Below, one piece after another: positions 49,770 through 62,059 of a DNA stretch of 64,000 nt (within the stretch, counting starts at the first letter, position 1; every line of letters starts with the position of its first letter). The notes under the pieces are model-generated. The model did not search any database. It saw only the letters and a list, made by a program, of their open reading frames with translations, and was not told where the DNA came from. Origin of the DNA: Sambucus nigra (lineage: Eukaryota > Streptophyta > Magnoliopsida > Dipsacales > Adoxaceae). The position numbers were made by a program, and so were the translations under genes. The DNA is taken from NCBI GenBank assembly GCA_949130495.1, contig OX422215.1, positions 70,881,244-70,945,243 of the forward strand, given 5' to 3'.

Positions 49770-50366
49770 TTTCTCGGACCAGAGGTGATTTAGGAAACCT
49801 CCGCTAGGATTGAGATTATCAGGAGTCGCATTCGGGTAGCCCGGAACAGGCAGAAAAGCTACGCCGATGCAAAACAGTTCTTTCGAGAATTTAATGTGGG
49901 GGACCAAGTATTACTACGTGTATCTCCTATGAAAGGAGTGATGAGGTTTGGGAAGCAAGGGAAATTGTCCTCGAGGTACGTGGGACCATTTCCCATTATG
50001 TAGAGGATTGGGCCGGTAGCATACAGATTGGGACTGCCAGAGCATTTACACCGCATTCATGATGTATTCCACATCTCGTCATTGAGACAATACCTTCGGG
50101 ATGACATAGCCCACACCCATATTACGATTGAGGAGATTGACTTACAGCCTGACAGCTCTTACGAGGAGAGACCAATAGCTATTCTAGATCATAGCGAAAG
50201 GAGATTGAGGTCGAAAGTAGTCCCACTTGTAGGGGTCCAGTGGGAGCATCATAATATCGAGGAATCCACTTGGGAGCGTGAGGTCGACATGCGTGAGAAG
50301 TACCCGGAGTTATTCTTACCAGGTATACCATATTTTTTGAATTTCGGGATGAAATTCCGTTATTAG
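49770..50366 (+). pseudogene. Gypsy C integrase C-terminus and chromodomain
   Basis: After two stops the frame gives SYADAKQFFREFNVGDQVLL-type linker sequence, then from 50028 GLPEHLHRIHDVFHISSLRQ and a chromodomain: EERPIAILDHSERRLRSK, VQWEHHNIEESTWERE and a C-terminal MREKYPELF. Chromodomains in this clade bind methylated histone H3 and target insertion to heterochromatin (family knowledge). Supports the Tekay/Del assignment. Confidence 0.88.
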
Positions 50367-50376
50367 GGGGGAAGTA
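50364..50376 (+). other. Polypurine tract, gypsy C
   Basis: AGGGGGGAAGTA directly before the right LTR. Confidence 0.85.
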
Positions 50377-51050
50377 TGTAATACCCCGTATTTTTATGAC
50401 TTTTTAATTTTGGGGATTTATTAAAATTAATTAGAGATATTAATTTAATATTAATTCAGAAAATCATTTAAATACTTACTAGCATGATGAGAGTTAGTAA
50501 TTATTGGAATTGTGTTGTAAATTACTTTATGGGTAAAGTAAGAGGAGTAATTGTATTTAGTAAAATTATCACGAGAATCGAATTTGATAATTTTGAAAAT
50601 TTATTGGGACGCGCTTGTGTCGTGTCGGGATTAAATTCGAACTATTAAAAGTGAATAAATTATAAGTCACCCGTATGGTCATTTTGAGTGCGTCAATGTG
50701 TCCGGAAGGGTCGAGATAGTCAAAATAATGTACCCGGGAGTTTAGTTTGGGTCTCGGGACGTTTCTAGGCCTAATTAACACCCTCGGAGGGCGTTTTAGA
50801 CATTTTACATTTTTGGGCATGAAAACCCACGAAATTTCTAAGAGTATATCAGATAATAGGAGTTGTCTTCTAGGTTTAGAACAACTAAATACCTAAGACG
50901 GTCATTGGAAGGGAAGAGGAGAAGCTTTCCAAGGAGTTCAAGGCCAAGAACTCCACCGTTTGCATCGCCATCGCCGCCAAACTTTGGATCGCGCAACGAG
51001 GATTGCAATCACACCAATCTTGTCCACTAATCTGAACCAAGAATTCCCAG

Positions 51051-52838
51051 GCAAGTATCTATCTTGCTCTATTTCAGTTAATGCTTCAATAATATTAGTC
51101 TGGGATTGATTAGGACTAGTTCTTGTGAAAGAAAGCGTGTATTGGAAACTATAATTTGCATGTTATAGAGGTAAAGGACATATTCTGGAAATCAAATACA
51201 CATGTAGAGGTTGAACCAAGAAATTGTAGTAAATTAGGAGTATGAAATCTGGGAAAAGAATGGGAAGAAACTAAACAAAGAAAATATTAGGGTTCTTGAT
51301 ATTTTTATGGATTGGGCCCCTTTTAATTCATTATACATGATGAAAATTCGCATGTCTTACGTAGAATACCACTTATTTGAGGATATAACACTTATAGTAT
51401 AAATTGTTGAGAGTTTGGAAGTCAAATATATTAGTTTGGATGATTTTGGAAGAAGAAACCCGTAACTAGAAATTCTGCAGTTTCGTCATACCTGCTTGAT
51501 CGATCGATCGACCCAGGAGCATCGATCGATCGAGCACCTGCCATCGATCGACCAACCCCTCCTGAAAAACTCAAATCTCCCTTTTTAAATAGGTGGTTCC
51601 AACTTAAATGAATAGAAATTCTTGGACATTATTGTTAGAATATTTTGGGAGATAAAGAAGACCAGTAGGACTTTATAAATAAAATGGAACCCTTAATGTA
51701 AGATGAGATTAATATTTAATGGAGGTGTTTTACTCTTAAGGAACAATGGGGACGTGTGTTTACGGGGTGAGACTCGTAAGGAAGTTACGTTGTAAAATAA
51801 ATGAGTACTTACTGAAATTACACTTGGGGATATAGGAATTCACGAGTGTTACGTAGTAAGTTAGAATTACCCCATAAATAAGAATAGAAGACACAAACCA
51901 TTATACGGGAATATTTAGTAATGTGCAATGAGAATAAATATCATAAGTATGGTCGTGGGTGTATCTAAATTTGAATGGGAATAGTAGTATACATATATGA
52001 CTGTGATTGTGCATATACTATATACGTGTAAAAATCATGCCCGCGCTACTTGCTATCACTGAGGTTACCGCGCTGGGACAGTCTTATCTCGATGGAACCT
52101 TTATAGGGGATATTGACTTGTACCCTAAAACATAGGAATCCTTAGTACAGGCTATCAGATCGATAGTCAGACGATCCTAAGAGACGTGAGGGTATGTGCT
52201 GACCTATTAGTGACTTGGAACTATGCTTCGCCTCCATTTGTATGTGTTTTGTGTTAATACAGTTCGAGAGTGATTCCGAGCTAGTATTTCTCTTAGTATG
52301 AGTGATACGGGAACTAGATAGCAGAGTATGCCAGCAGCATAAATTTTATGTGGGGTGCCGATAGTATATATATATATATTAAATGAGTGATTAATGTATA
52401 TATATATATATATAAACTTGAAATTTGAATACTATCTACTGTGACTAAAGGTAGGCAAGCAATGAATAATTATTTCAACTTCGATATAAGTGTTTTGAAA
52501 AGTTTGAGGCAATACTGAGAAACTTTATAATCAGATGAGGCTTATGTGAGAACTTTTCTTTTAAAAATTTATTTCCTTAATACTAGAAATTGTCGGCTTG
52601 AAAACTTGTGAGTAACTTACGATAAGCTAAACTGTTGGGAGTAGTAGTGCGGTAAGTGTGCACATTAGAAGAGAGGTGAAAATTTCTCAAGAGAGTGTCG
52701 CACTAATATGATTGTTGCATTAGCCGATAAGCATTTTAAATACTTGCTAAACTAATTTTAAACTGTTTTACAATCGGGCTCTGACCATTTTCCTATTTTC
52801 TTTTCTCTCTTGTGTATATATATATGTATATATTACAG
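51051..52838 (+). other. Putative GC-AG intron in 3' LTR of gypsy C
   Basis: CCCAG/GCAAGTAT donor, CTGAC branch-like site 54 bases before the acceptor, then TTACAG/GTGCCC. Length 1,788 bases. Confidence 0.55.
51497..51553. repeat. TCGA-core palindrome cluster, GATCGATC type (3' LTR C)
   Basis: Three blocks of TCGATCGATCGA type. One block and its spacer present in the 5' LTR are absent here. Confidence 0.9.
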
Positions 52839-53378
52839 GTGCCCAGCCACAGGGGCGTCTTGCATAAGAGCCTTTGAAAGGAACGTGTTGCAGCTTAGGT
52901 GGGAGTTGCAGGCCTCTTACTTAGACGACCTCATTATTGATTCCACTTCTAGTTTTATTTTATCCAGTTGGGCATGTGTCGCCCTTTTCCATTATTCAGT
53001 TGGTTTTATGAGAGATTGTGATTGTTTATTTCCAATATTTATACTTTGGGATTGTTTCTATCAGGATGTCTTTCCTTTAAAGTTTTGATGTTGGACTTAT
53101 TTAGTTGAATGTTTAAATTGCTTGGATTATATTTTCCAGTCAGATTGTTGTGTGATTTTTTTAAACTATGGATTATGAAAGGTCTTAAATATTGGTTTAA
53201 ATTAAATTTGGAAATTGATGCCTTAAAAATGGTTTTGTCACTTAGCTTAATTATTTAGGGTATTTAATTGGAAAAGTTATTTTTGCAACAGTGATGTTAT
53301 AAATGAACCAACCGTTCACCTTGGTTATAATTTAATAAATGACTGATCACCCGGTATTTAATTAGGCGGGGTGTCACA

Positions 53379-55562
53379 TCCTATTTGAAAATTACAAAAA
53401 GATTTTGTTTTTTTTTTGGAAACTTTTGAAAACCCAAAAAGATTTTGCTTTTATTTGAGTCAAAATATGTTTGAAAAACAAAAAAGATTTTCGATTTTTG
53501 TTTTTGTGTTTACATGTTTAATGTGGCATATTGGTGTGCTTAGACCCCCCCCCCCCCCCATCGTTTCATTATTCATGTGGCTAGGACATTTGGGCATCAT
53601 TATCAATGCTTAGAATGATCTTAACCATTGTTTATATGGGGTTGTTTCAAAGTTGATATGCATTTTGATTCGACTTTATATATATGCCATCAATGCACAC
53701 ATGCACAAGTTTATATGGATGTTTGACTTCTCTTGTATATTTGAATTTGGTGAGGCGTTCTTATCTTAATCTTGTCATCTATGCGTAAGTAGACTTAAGG
53801 ATAAGTGTGCATATAAGAACCGTTTACCGTGAGGATTTGAATTGGTATCTAATTAAAAAAATGATGAGTGATTCTCGGGAAAGGGCTACGAGAGTTCAAA
53901 ATTAACTCGTCGTGAAAGCCACCATTTAAAAGAGCCCAAAAGAAAAAGAAAAATGCTAAGAAAATGGCAAATAAGATTTTCTCTAAGTTGAGAATGTTAG
54001 AAACCTCGAAAGATCTGAAAAAGTATGTATTTACGAGGGAGTTTGGTTGGAGGAAATTTAAACGGGTTTGATCAACAAATCCTATGTTGAAACAATGAAA
54101 ATTGATGCTATTGTTTGTAGAATCGTCAAAATTCTGGATTTGTGTGCATGCAGTATGTTTAGTTCATTAAGCTCACACTTTAATTGACATATGGTTATGA
54201 TAAAGTTTGATGATTTGTCGCTATCAATTAGAGCTTCTTGATCGTTTTGATGTGTTGTAATTGTGACTCATTTGTTGTAGTTTCATGCTCATACATTCCA
54301 TGTCCATGTTTGAGTACATTGGTACTATGTTTGCATGTAACTCGCATTGTTAGTTTTTATGCGTTTTTGCATTTTGGGAAAAAAGCTTACTGTTTTAGTA
54401 CTGTTTTGCTGCTATTAACACCTTCCTTGAAATTTTTTGTGGAAATTTTTTCACTGGGAAAAAATTTATGATATTTATGGGAATCTGGGAAAATTTCACC
54501 TGTCGAGAGAAGTCATTCAAATGACATCTCCACATCGCGTGAAGTCTTGTTCGAGCGACGTCCTCATCTCGTTTGAGTGACGTCCCTGGCTCGTTCGAAC
54601 GACAGTCTGGAAATTTGCTTCTTATGGTTTGCAGTCCTCTGGTTAAAAATTGGTATTTTTTTGTTACTGCTGGAAGCTTTCTGGACTCACTGGTGTATAT
54701 GCAGGTTATATTGGTTCACAATTGATATTTCGCATATGATTCCGTTTATCACACCTGTTTATCTTGATTATAGAACATAACGATTAATCTAGCGATATAG
54801 AATTTAGATTTATTTATCTATTTATCACAATTATTTATTATAGTCTTAGATATATTATTAGTATATGTATAGTAAATATTTTTCTATGCACTATTTTTTT
54901 GTTTTTGAATTCAAATAACATTTAAAATTCTTTTTCTGAAACTTCTCTATTTTATTCCATATCATATTTATATCTTCTTTGTGTAATTCATTTATTTACT
55001 AGCTACTGATTTGTCATTTCTTGATCATATTTAGCAGGTTGTTTCATGATTATCTTGCATTTTTTTAATTGGTATATTCTCATGCTAGATAGTTATTGTC
55101 TTGTTTATCTTATCGAAGGATTGTCTATTCGAGACAAAAAGGGGGGGAGATGTATCTGATGTAAGGTTAGTTTATTGAGTTTGTTGAGCATGTGTATTGA
55201 TATCTGGATTTACATATTGTTTGATTACATATTTTACATATTTGAATCATATAATTGCTCACATGATTGTCAAATGATTTGTTCTAATTGGAAATATAAA
55301 TTGGTATCATTTGTTCCTCCATACTTCAGTGGGTATTTATTTGTCTATTTCATGTGTGTAGGAATACTTCAAAGATTCAAAATTTCAAGTTTACATCACA
55401 TTCAGACAGTTCATGCTTGTCGGTGCTACATAAACTAGTTCGTGTCCTGTAATTTTTTACTTTGGATTTATGGGATGGGATTCAGGTGTCATACGGCTTG
55501 ACGGCTCGGCTTAGGCATTTCACTGGTTTAGTTTTGTCCCGAAATAGTCAAAGGGGGAGATT
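53379..55562 (+). mobile_element. Copia D 3' interior, non-coding, plus strand
   Basis: Continues the copia D fragment left at 32610. No open frame of note. A run of 15 C at 53545-53559; a GTTCGAAC/TTCAAATGAC-type palindrome cluster at 54502-54604; a hairpin TTGTC...GACAA followed by AAAAAGGGGGGGAGA at about 55121-55151; and a final purine tract AAAGGGGGAGAT at 55550-55561. This arrangement matches the 3' end of copia E and F. Pol is missing. Confidence 0.65.
54502..54604. repeat. TCGA-core palindrome cluster, decayed GTTCGAAC type
   Basis: One exact CGTTCGAACGAC plus variants (TTGTTCGAGCGAC, CGTTTGAGTGAC, CATTCAAATGAC), with CCCTGG and CATCTC spacers as in the D LTR at 15973-16189. Confidence 0.75.
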
Positions 55563-55748
55563 TGTAAGGACATAAATTTCCAATTGAGTTCCTGTATTGT
55601 TTTAACTTAATTTCATGAGCAAAATTGTGTTTGTAATATGTCATAGGGAGATTTTATTTTGTCACGATCCCACTTGGTCTATGATATATTGAAGATACTG
55701 AAGACGTTGCGGCAAAGCTTCAAAGAATTAATCATGTCGAAATTTAAT
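55563..55748 (+). repeat. Copia D 3' LTR, first 186 bases
   Basis: Begins TGTAAGGACA after the purine tract and matches the minus-strand D LTR at about 16380-16569. It is cut off by gypsy G at 55749. Confidence 0.75.
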
Positions 55749-56210
55749 GTGACACCCCGCCTAATTAAACCTTGGGTGATCAAGCCTTAATTTAATTTAA
55801 ACAGGTTTCTTAAATGGTTCATTCTTAGCATCACAGCCGAAAACTTTTTAAATTACTAACCACCGAAGTGAAATTAAGCTAGTTCCAAATTTTATCTTCC
55901 TTAAACAGAAATAAACAACTCATGTGGAACGATACATATCAAGTAGTATTAAACCAAATCGCATAAATAACTGAATAAAACAAAGTCTTGCCGAAAACCA
56001 CGGCCAAGAAAACTAACTCAAAATCCAAAATCAGAATAACTGTAAAAGTAAAGATTGGACAACATGTCCCAACAGAGAATACTAAAACTGAAGTCCTGTA
56101 CTAGATTTGAAAAAGAGAAAACGTCTAAACATTCCCTGCAACATCCACACGTGCTGCAGCTCCCAAATCCCTGGAATGAATTCATGCTGGGTGTCCTTGT
56201 GGATGGGCAC

Positions 56211-57891
56211 CTAAAAGGTTTTTAAAAGATTTTACATAGCAAGAGTTAGTACTCAAAAGCATTTAAAAATATTTTGTAAGCAGTTATCACAATTGAGTTA
56301 TTGATTACACATATTAAGACTTTGCACACTCTTTTGAGTTTCCTCGCCTCTCTTCTATAGTGCATGCTTAACGATGATACTTAGTTCACCTAGTTATACT
56401 ACCCAAGTTAACTAGATCAGAATACCCCACTACACGAATTCCCTTGCTAAGTCCCCATAACATACTCGCAGTAATTTATTAGTCCATCTCTCATATGTTA
56501 TAAACGTAGATAACTTACTTATTTCTCATTATCCTTATTCTTGTAATAATTAAATCATGCTGCTTAATTATTACTAAGATATTTTCAATCCATCTCATTA
56601 TCTACTATCCTAAGTCAGTAGACTATACAGATGGAATAAATTTTATCATGCAACATATATTAAATATTAGTTATCACTAACATATCCTTTTGACACACAT
56701 AAAGGACTCTTGGTTCGGAATGAGTCATCGACCCCAAGTGAGAGTTGATTCGGAATGATCCATCAACCCCAACAATTTATATATACATATACACATATTC
56801 TGGTTCGGGACTCAGTTTTAAGGTTTGGTTCGGCATTTTTCATCGACCCCAAACATATAGTAACTTTATGTTAGTTCGAAATATCTCATTGACCCTAACA
56901 TAATTAATTTAGGTAATATTCTCTTAACCCAAAAATTCATATAATTTAGTAGGTACACACCCGACCTAACAAATAATGCCCGTACGTAATATATTTTACT
57001 TATATTCACCGTACTCATTAATTTATGATTTATTTCACTATCGCATTTATTCGAGTATTCACGCAACTCTGAGGGTCCTAGTTACCCCTCCCTTGATTCA
57101 GTAGTTAAGCTATCTCTAACCTACTAGTATTTTTCCGGAATTGACTCTCACTCTTTTCGTAACTAAATTCTCCCATTCCCGACACACGACTCAATCGGTT
57201 ATTTTTCCGTCGGTCCATTTCTCCAAATTTCACACTCAATCATTTATGAAGAAATCTCACGGTACACCTACTGGTATTTATTAAGTCCCTTCATAGGTAA
57301 AATTTCATCACTAAGGTTCCCATTAGGTGACGGTAATTGAAAAGAAATTTATCCACAAAATTCTCTAAAGCACAGCTAGGGTCGATCGATCGATGGGATA
57401 AGGTCGATCGATCGACTGCTCGATCGATCGACATTCAAGGGTCGATCGATCGAGCAGTGACAGACCCAGATCGTCTTCTTCATGCGGGTTACACCATTTT
57501 TGTTTATCCATCTTTCATGATAATTCACCATAATTGCAACTAACAATTTCTAATCATTCCTACATATTCTGGGATGATTACTAACGATCTAAAACAACAA
57601 AATCATTACAAATTTCGTCCAGATTAACTAAAAATCTTCTTATTATCTAAGAACCCTAAAAATACAATCTTTCCATCTTTTCATCATAAGTCCAGATTTT
57701 TAGTTCGATTTAACCATCAAGTTTTCTATGATATTAGATTATTTGGAAATAAAAAACGTTCTACATGAAATCCCTATCAATCATGGATCATATTCAAGTG
57801 TTTGCTCCCAAAAATATCATAAAAATCATGTTCTTCCTAAAACTTATATATGGGTATTATAACTCAATTTATTTTGCAAATAAACACTTGC
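56211..57891 (-). other. Putative GC-AG intron in LTR of gypsy G
   Basis: Minus strand: donor CTTAAG/GCAAGTGT at 57891, a TACTAAC branch site (branch A at 56246, 35 bases before the acceptor), T-rich tract, and acceptor TTTTAG/GTGCCC. Length 1,681 bases. The acceptor side is also visible in the other LTR near 63906. Confidence 0.55.
57381..57453. repeat. TCGA-core palindrome cluster, GATCGATC type (gypsy G)
   Basis: Four TCGATCGATCGA-type blocks with short spacers. It starts about 440 bases after the putative donor, matching gypsy C. Confidence 0.9.
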
Positions 57892-58612
57892 CTTAAGTTT
57901 TGTAGGGTCTGATTTCGTGGTTGTTGTTGATGATTGATGATTCTAATCCTTCAATCCTTCTTCCCAACAAGTTGGTAGTGAAATCTCCTTTGAATTCTCC
58001 CTACTTCCTTCTTTTGCCTTAGGAAATTGTTTCTCTCTTCTCTCTAATGGCTATGGTGTATTTCCCTCCTCTCTAACCCTAGCCTCCAAATCATATAATC
58101 TGACTTAGGGTTCCAAAATTCCTAGGTCTCCTCACCCTTAAATGTAAAGAGACCAAAATGCCCTCGTATGGTCCCGGTTTAGCCCAAAAATGACCCGGCA
58201 CTCAACTAGTACCCCCGGGTACACTATTTTGACTAATTCGACCCTTTCGGAATCATCTGTGGACTCTAAATTATCTTTTGAGTCTCTTAAAATATGTTTC
58301 TCATCTCACCTTTAATTTTGTCTACGCGCGACACTCGGTCGAGATAAACTCAGGTACGTCCATATAAATCGCTAGGCCTTAGATATCAACTTTCAATATT
58401 TACTATTCATATTTAGTAAATTTTTAATCGTCATAAATTTAATTCAAAACGTATCACATTAAATTACTCTACTGTAATTTAAATAAAACATATTTTTTTT
58501 ACATTAAATTACTCAACTCACGTAATTTAAATAAAACGTATTTTCACATTAAATTACTCTACTTACGTAATTTAAATAAAACGAAACTATGCAGAAATAC
58601 AGGATATTACAT

Positions 58613-58625
58613 ACTTCCCCCCTTA
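58613..58625 (-). other. Polypurine tract, gypsy G
   Basis: Minus strand TAAGGGGGGAAGTA directly before the 3' LTR, like gypsy C. Confidence 0.85.
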
Positions 58626-58648
58626 CAAAGGAATTTAGTCCTCGAAAT

Positions 58649-58927
58649 TTAGAAAGTACTTGCGATGAATAATTCTGGATACTGTTCTCGCATATCCTCC
58701 TCTCGCTCCCAAGTAGACTCATCCATATTGTGATGTCCCCACTGTACTCTCACTGAGGGTACCACCTTGGATCGTAGTTTGCACTTACTATAATCCAGAA
58801 TAGCCATGGTTCTTTCCTCGTATGATACATCTGGCTGCAAGTCGATCTCCTCCTGTGGTATGTGCCAGAAGGCACTCTCACTTCTCTTGTATTTCTTCAG
58901 CGACGCCACAGAGAATACATCGTGTAT
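58649..58927 (-). pseudogene. Gypsy G chromodomain
   Basis: Reads EERTMAILDYSKCKLRSKVV, then VQWGHHNMDESTWEREEDMR and EQYPELF, a complete-looking chromodomain tail. A stop (TGA, Arg position) separates it from the integrase end at about 58928. Confidence 0.88.
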
Positions 58928-60300
58928 TCACTGAAGATGCTCGGGAAGTCCCAATCTGTAAGCTACCGGTCCCACCCTCTCAATAATAGGAAACGGTCCC
59001 ACATATCTCGATGATGACTTCCCTTTCTTTCCGAACCTCATAATCCCCTTCATAGGAGATACCCAAATTAACACCTGGTCACCCACATCTAGTTCCACGT
59101 GTCTCCTACCGGCATCAGCATAACTCTTCTGCCTATCCTGAGCTATTCGAATATGTTCTCGAATCAACTCTATTTTGGAAGAAGTCTCATGTATCATCTC
59201 TGGTCCCAACAGCTTGTTATCCCCCACCTCTAACCAACAGGCGGGCGAACGGCAAGGTCTCCCATAAAGTGCCTCGAATGGATCCATACCAATAGTGAAT
59301 TGGTAAGAGTTGTTATATGCAAACTCTACCAGAGGAAGGTATTGCTCCCATCCTCCCCCAAAATCTAGGACTCACTTCCTCAACATATCCTCCAACATCT
59401 GGTTTACCCTTTCAGTCTGACCATCTATCTGTGGGTGATACGCCATACTCAACCGCTAGTCGATGCCCATGGCCTCCTGAAAACTCTGCCAGAAATGTGA
59501 CAAAAATATTTTGTCTCTGTCAGACACAATATTAATAGGAACTCCATGCAGCTTAACGATCTCTGAAATGAATAGCTGCGCATACTGCATCGTATCATAG
59601 TCCGTACGAACCGGTAAGAAATGAGCTACCTTAGTCAGTCGATCCACTATCACCCATATGGAATCGTGACCCTTCTGAGACGTTGGTAACCCTGTAATAA
59701 AATCCATCGAGATACTCTCCCACTTCCACACGGGAATCTACAGTGGTTGTAGCATCCCCGAAGGTCTCTGATGGTCAACTTTTACAAGCTGACATGTAAC
59801 ACACCTTGAGACAAACTCTGAAATGTCTCGTTTCATACGTGACCACCAATATATTCGTCGCATGTCCTGGTACATTTTGTCCCCACCTAGATGTACCGAA
59901 AACTTTGACCCGTGTGACTCCGTCATTACGACATGCCTCAAATTATCGTCCTCGGGTACTATCAGTCTACCATTGAACCTTAGTCCGCCCTCTGAGCTGA
60001 TAGAGTAGGACTCTGCCCCCTCGGCCAGTAACTGTCGTACTTTGTCCTGACAAAATGGGTCCTCGGCCTGTGCCCTCACTACCCGCATAACACTCTCAGG
60101 AGTGATAGCTAAAACTGTCGTGCATGCTCTAGCCATCTCATCCTCGTGTCGAAGTTCACTCCACTTCGCCTTCCCTATTTCTGCTAACTCTCGGGTAGGC
60201 CTTCTGCTTAACGCATTTGCCACCAAGTTAGCCTTACCAGGATGATACTGTATATCAAACTGGTAGTCCTTCACGAATTCAAGCCACCTCCTTTGCCTCA
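58928..60300 (-). pseudogene. Gypsy G integrase
   Basis: From 60301: [20 protein letters not shown], zinc domain with MYQDMRRIYWWSRM and CVTCQLVK, MDFITGLPTS, VSDRDKIFLSHFW and, after a TAG near 59456, HPQIDGQTERVNQ: all three DDE acids are present. Then a second TGA-type break, and GMDPFEALYGRPCRSPAC, SYADAGRRHVELDVGDQVLI and GPFPIIERVGPVAYRLG. Breaks lie at about 59736, 59456 and 59370. Confidence 0.9.
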
Positions 60301-60690
60301 TGTTTAGATCCTTCTATGTGAAAAGATACTGAAGTGACTTATGATCCGTGAATAGAGTGAACTGCTCACCCAGAAGGTAGTGTCTCCATATCCTCAATGC
60401 AAAAATGATTGTTGCCAACTCGAGGTCATGGGTGGGGAAATTCTTCTCATGTAGCTTAAGCTTTCAGGAAGCATAAGCTATAGCCTTCTCCTCCTGCTGT
60501 AACAGGCCCCAAGCCCTTGTAAGGATGCGTCAGTATAGACTCGGTACTCAATTTCGCTCCTAGGCAAGGCAAAAACGGGTGCTGATGTCAACTTGTCCTT
60601 TAGCTCATCAAACGCTAACTGACAACAGTCACTCCATACGAAGGGCACTCCCTTCCGAGTCAAGTTCGTCAAAGGACCGGTAATTTTTTA
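60301..60690 (-). pseudogene. Gypsy G RNase H
   Basis: 60672-60478 reads LTRKGVPFVWSDCCQLAFDE and YTDASLQGLGA, then shifts frame. Downstream, AYAS and [17 protein letters not shown], then [12 protein letters not shown], continue in another frame with stops at about 60465 and 60318. Confidence 0.85.
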
Positions 60691-61389
60691 GAATCCCTTG
60701 ATGAAGCGACGATAATAACTGGCCACCCCCAAAAAGCTGCGAATTTTGATCGGTGTCGTGGGATGTCCCCACTCCCTCACTGTCGATACCTTACTCGGGT
60801 CAACAACAATGCCTCTGTCGGATACAACGTGGTCTAGGAACTGAACCTCCCGAAGCCAAAATCCATACTTCTCAAATTTGGCGTACAACTGATGGTCCCG
60901 TAAGGTCTGTAGAACCATTCATAAATGTTCGGTGTGTTCCTCCTCCGTGCGAGAGTTGATTAGAATGTCGTCTATGAATACAATCACAAATTGATCCAAA
61001 AACTCCCTAAATACCCTGTTCATGAGATCCATGAATACTGCAGTCGCATTAGTGAGCCCAAACGGCATTACCCTGAACTCGTATGACCCGTACCGCTATA
61101 GGAAAGCGATCTTAGGTACATCCTCTTCACGAATGCGCAATTGGTGGTAACCCGACCTCAAATCGATCTTTGAGAAGTACGCAGCCCCTCTCAACTGGTT
61201 AAATAAATCATCAATCCTCGATAATGGATACTTATTACGTATCATCACTTTATTCAGCTCCCTGTAATCTACACACAGATGAAGTGAACCATCCCTTTTC
61301 TTTACAAACAACACCGGCGCACCCCATGGCGATGTACTCCATCGAATGAAACCCAATCCCAAGAGCTGCTGAATCTGTTCTCTCAGCTC
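60690..61389 (-). pseudogene. Gypsy G reverse transcriptase
   Basis: 61362-61096: [52 protein letters not shown]. After a TAG at about 61096 come [11 protein letters not shown] and FIDDILINS with the catalytic Asp pair intact. 60918-60688 gives the thumb and connection ([29 protein letters not shown]). Two stops prevent expression. Confidence 0.9.
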
Positions 61390-62059
61390 TCACATCTCCG
61401 AAGGAGCCCTACGATACAGTGCTCTGGCAACCGGTCTCGTCCCCAGCGCTAGGTCAATAACTAACTCTATCTCCCTGTTGGGTGGTAACCCTGGTATCTC
61501 CTGAAAGACATCCTCGAAATCCCTCACAATTGGGATAAAGTCCAGAGAAACGACAACCCCATGTGAGGTCTCCTCCTCAATATAATATAAATGAGTGCGC
61601 GATCCTCCCTCGGGGAGAGGCATCGCCACAAGGAACATCTCCTGCCCCGGGATGGAAAACACGATAGTCCTTTCGTAGCAATCTTCCATTGCCCTATAAC
61701 GCACCAAACAATCCATGCCTAGGATGACGTCATAACCCTCCATATCTAGCACTAGAAGGCCTGCCGCTAGACTTAAATTCTCGACCCTAATGTCCAAATC
61801 CTTACAGATAGAATGTATAAGGGACCCACTAGCCATCGGTGACTCCACACACATAAGATGAGTGTCAGCTTTCGCTAAGAGGCTGGCTGCCCGTGCAAAT
61901 CTAGTGGCAATAAACGAATGCGTCACCCCCGTATCAAACAAAATACTACCCTCGAGTCCATGGATAGGAAACATACCCGCAACTGCCGGCGGTGCTGGAG
62001 GTGCTGGCTGAAACAAAATGTCGCAGACGTTGAATACACGTTCGTAGTGTATCTAGCCT
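61390..62059 (-). pseudogene. Gypsy G aspartic protease
   Basis: Open from 62016. GSILFDTGVTHSFIATRFAR contains an intact Asp-Thr-Gly active site; YDVILGMDCLVRYRAMEDC follows. The frame runs into [20 protein letters not shown], the start of RT, and stops at 61390. Confidence 0.9.

Larger units (their letters stand above)
32611..53378 (+). mobile_element. Gypsy element C, Tekay-type chromovirus with nested copia F
   Basis: LTRs 32611-35634 and 50377-53378; target duplication TCCTA at 32606-32610 and 53379-53383, perfect. Primer site, gag, protease, RT, RNase H, integrase and chromodomain follow in the standard gypsy order. Copia F (38633-48495) sits inside RNase H. Without F the element is about 10.9 kb. 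LTR comparison over the first 255 bases gives about 12 differences, so it is older than F. Confidence 0.95.
50377..53378 (+). repeat. 3' LTR of gypsy C
   Basis: 3,002 bases, TGTAATACCCCG to GGGGTGTCACA. Followed by TCCTA. It contains an intact GC donor (51051), branch CTGAC at 52781, acceptor at 52838, and three palindrome blocks where the 5' LTR has four. Confidence 0.95.
55749..58611 (-). repeat. 3' LTR of gypsy G
   Basis: Minus strand TGTAATATCCTG to GGTGTCACA, 2,863 bases. Putative intron 56211-57891, palindromes 57381-57453, shared GTGATGCTAAGAATGAACCA box near 55819-55845. Confidence 0.9.
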
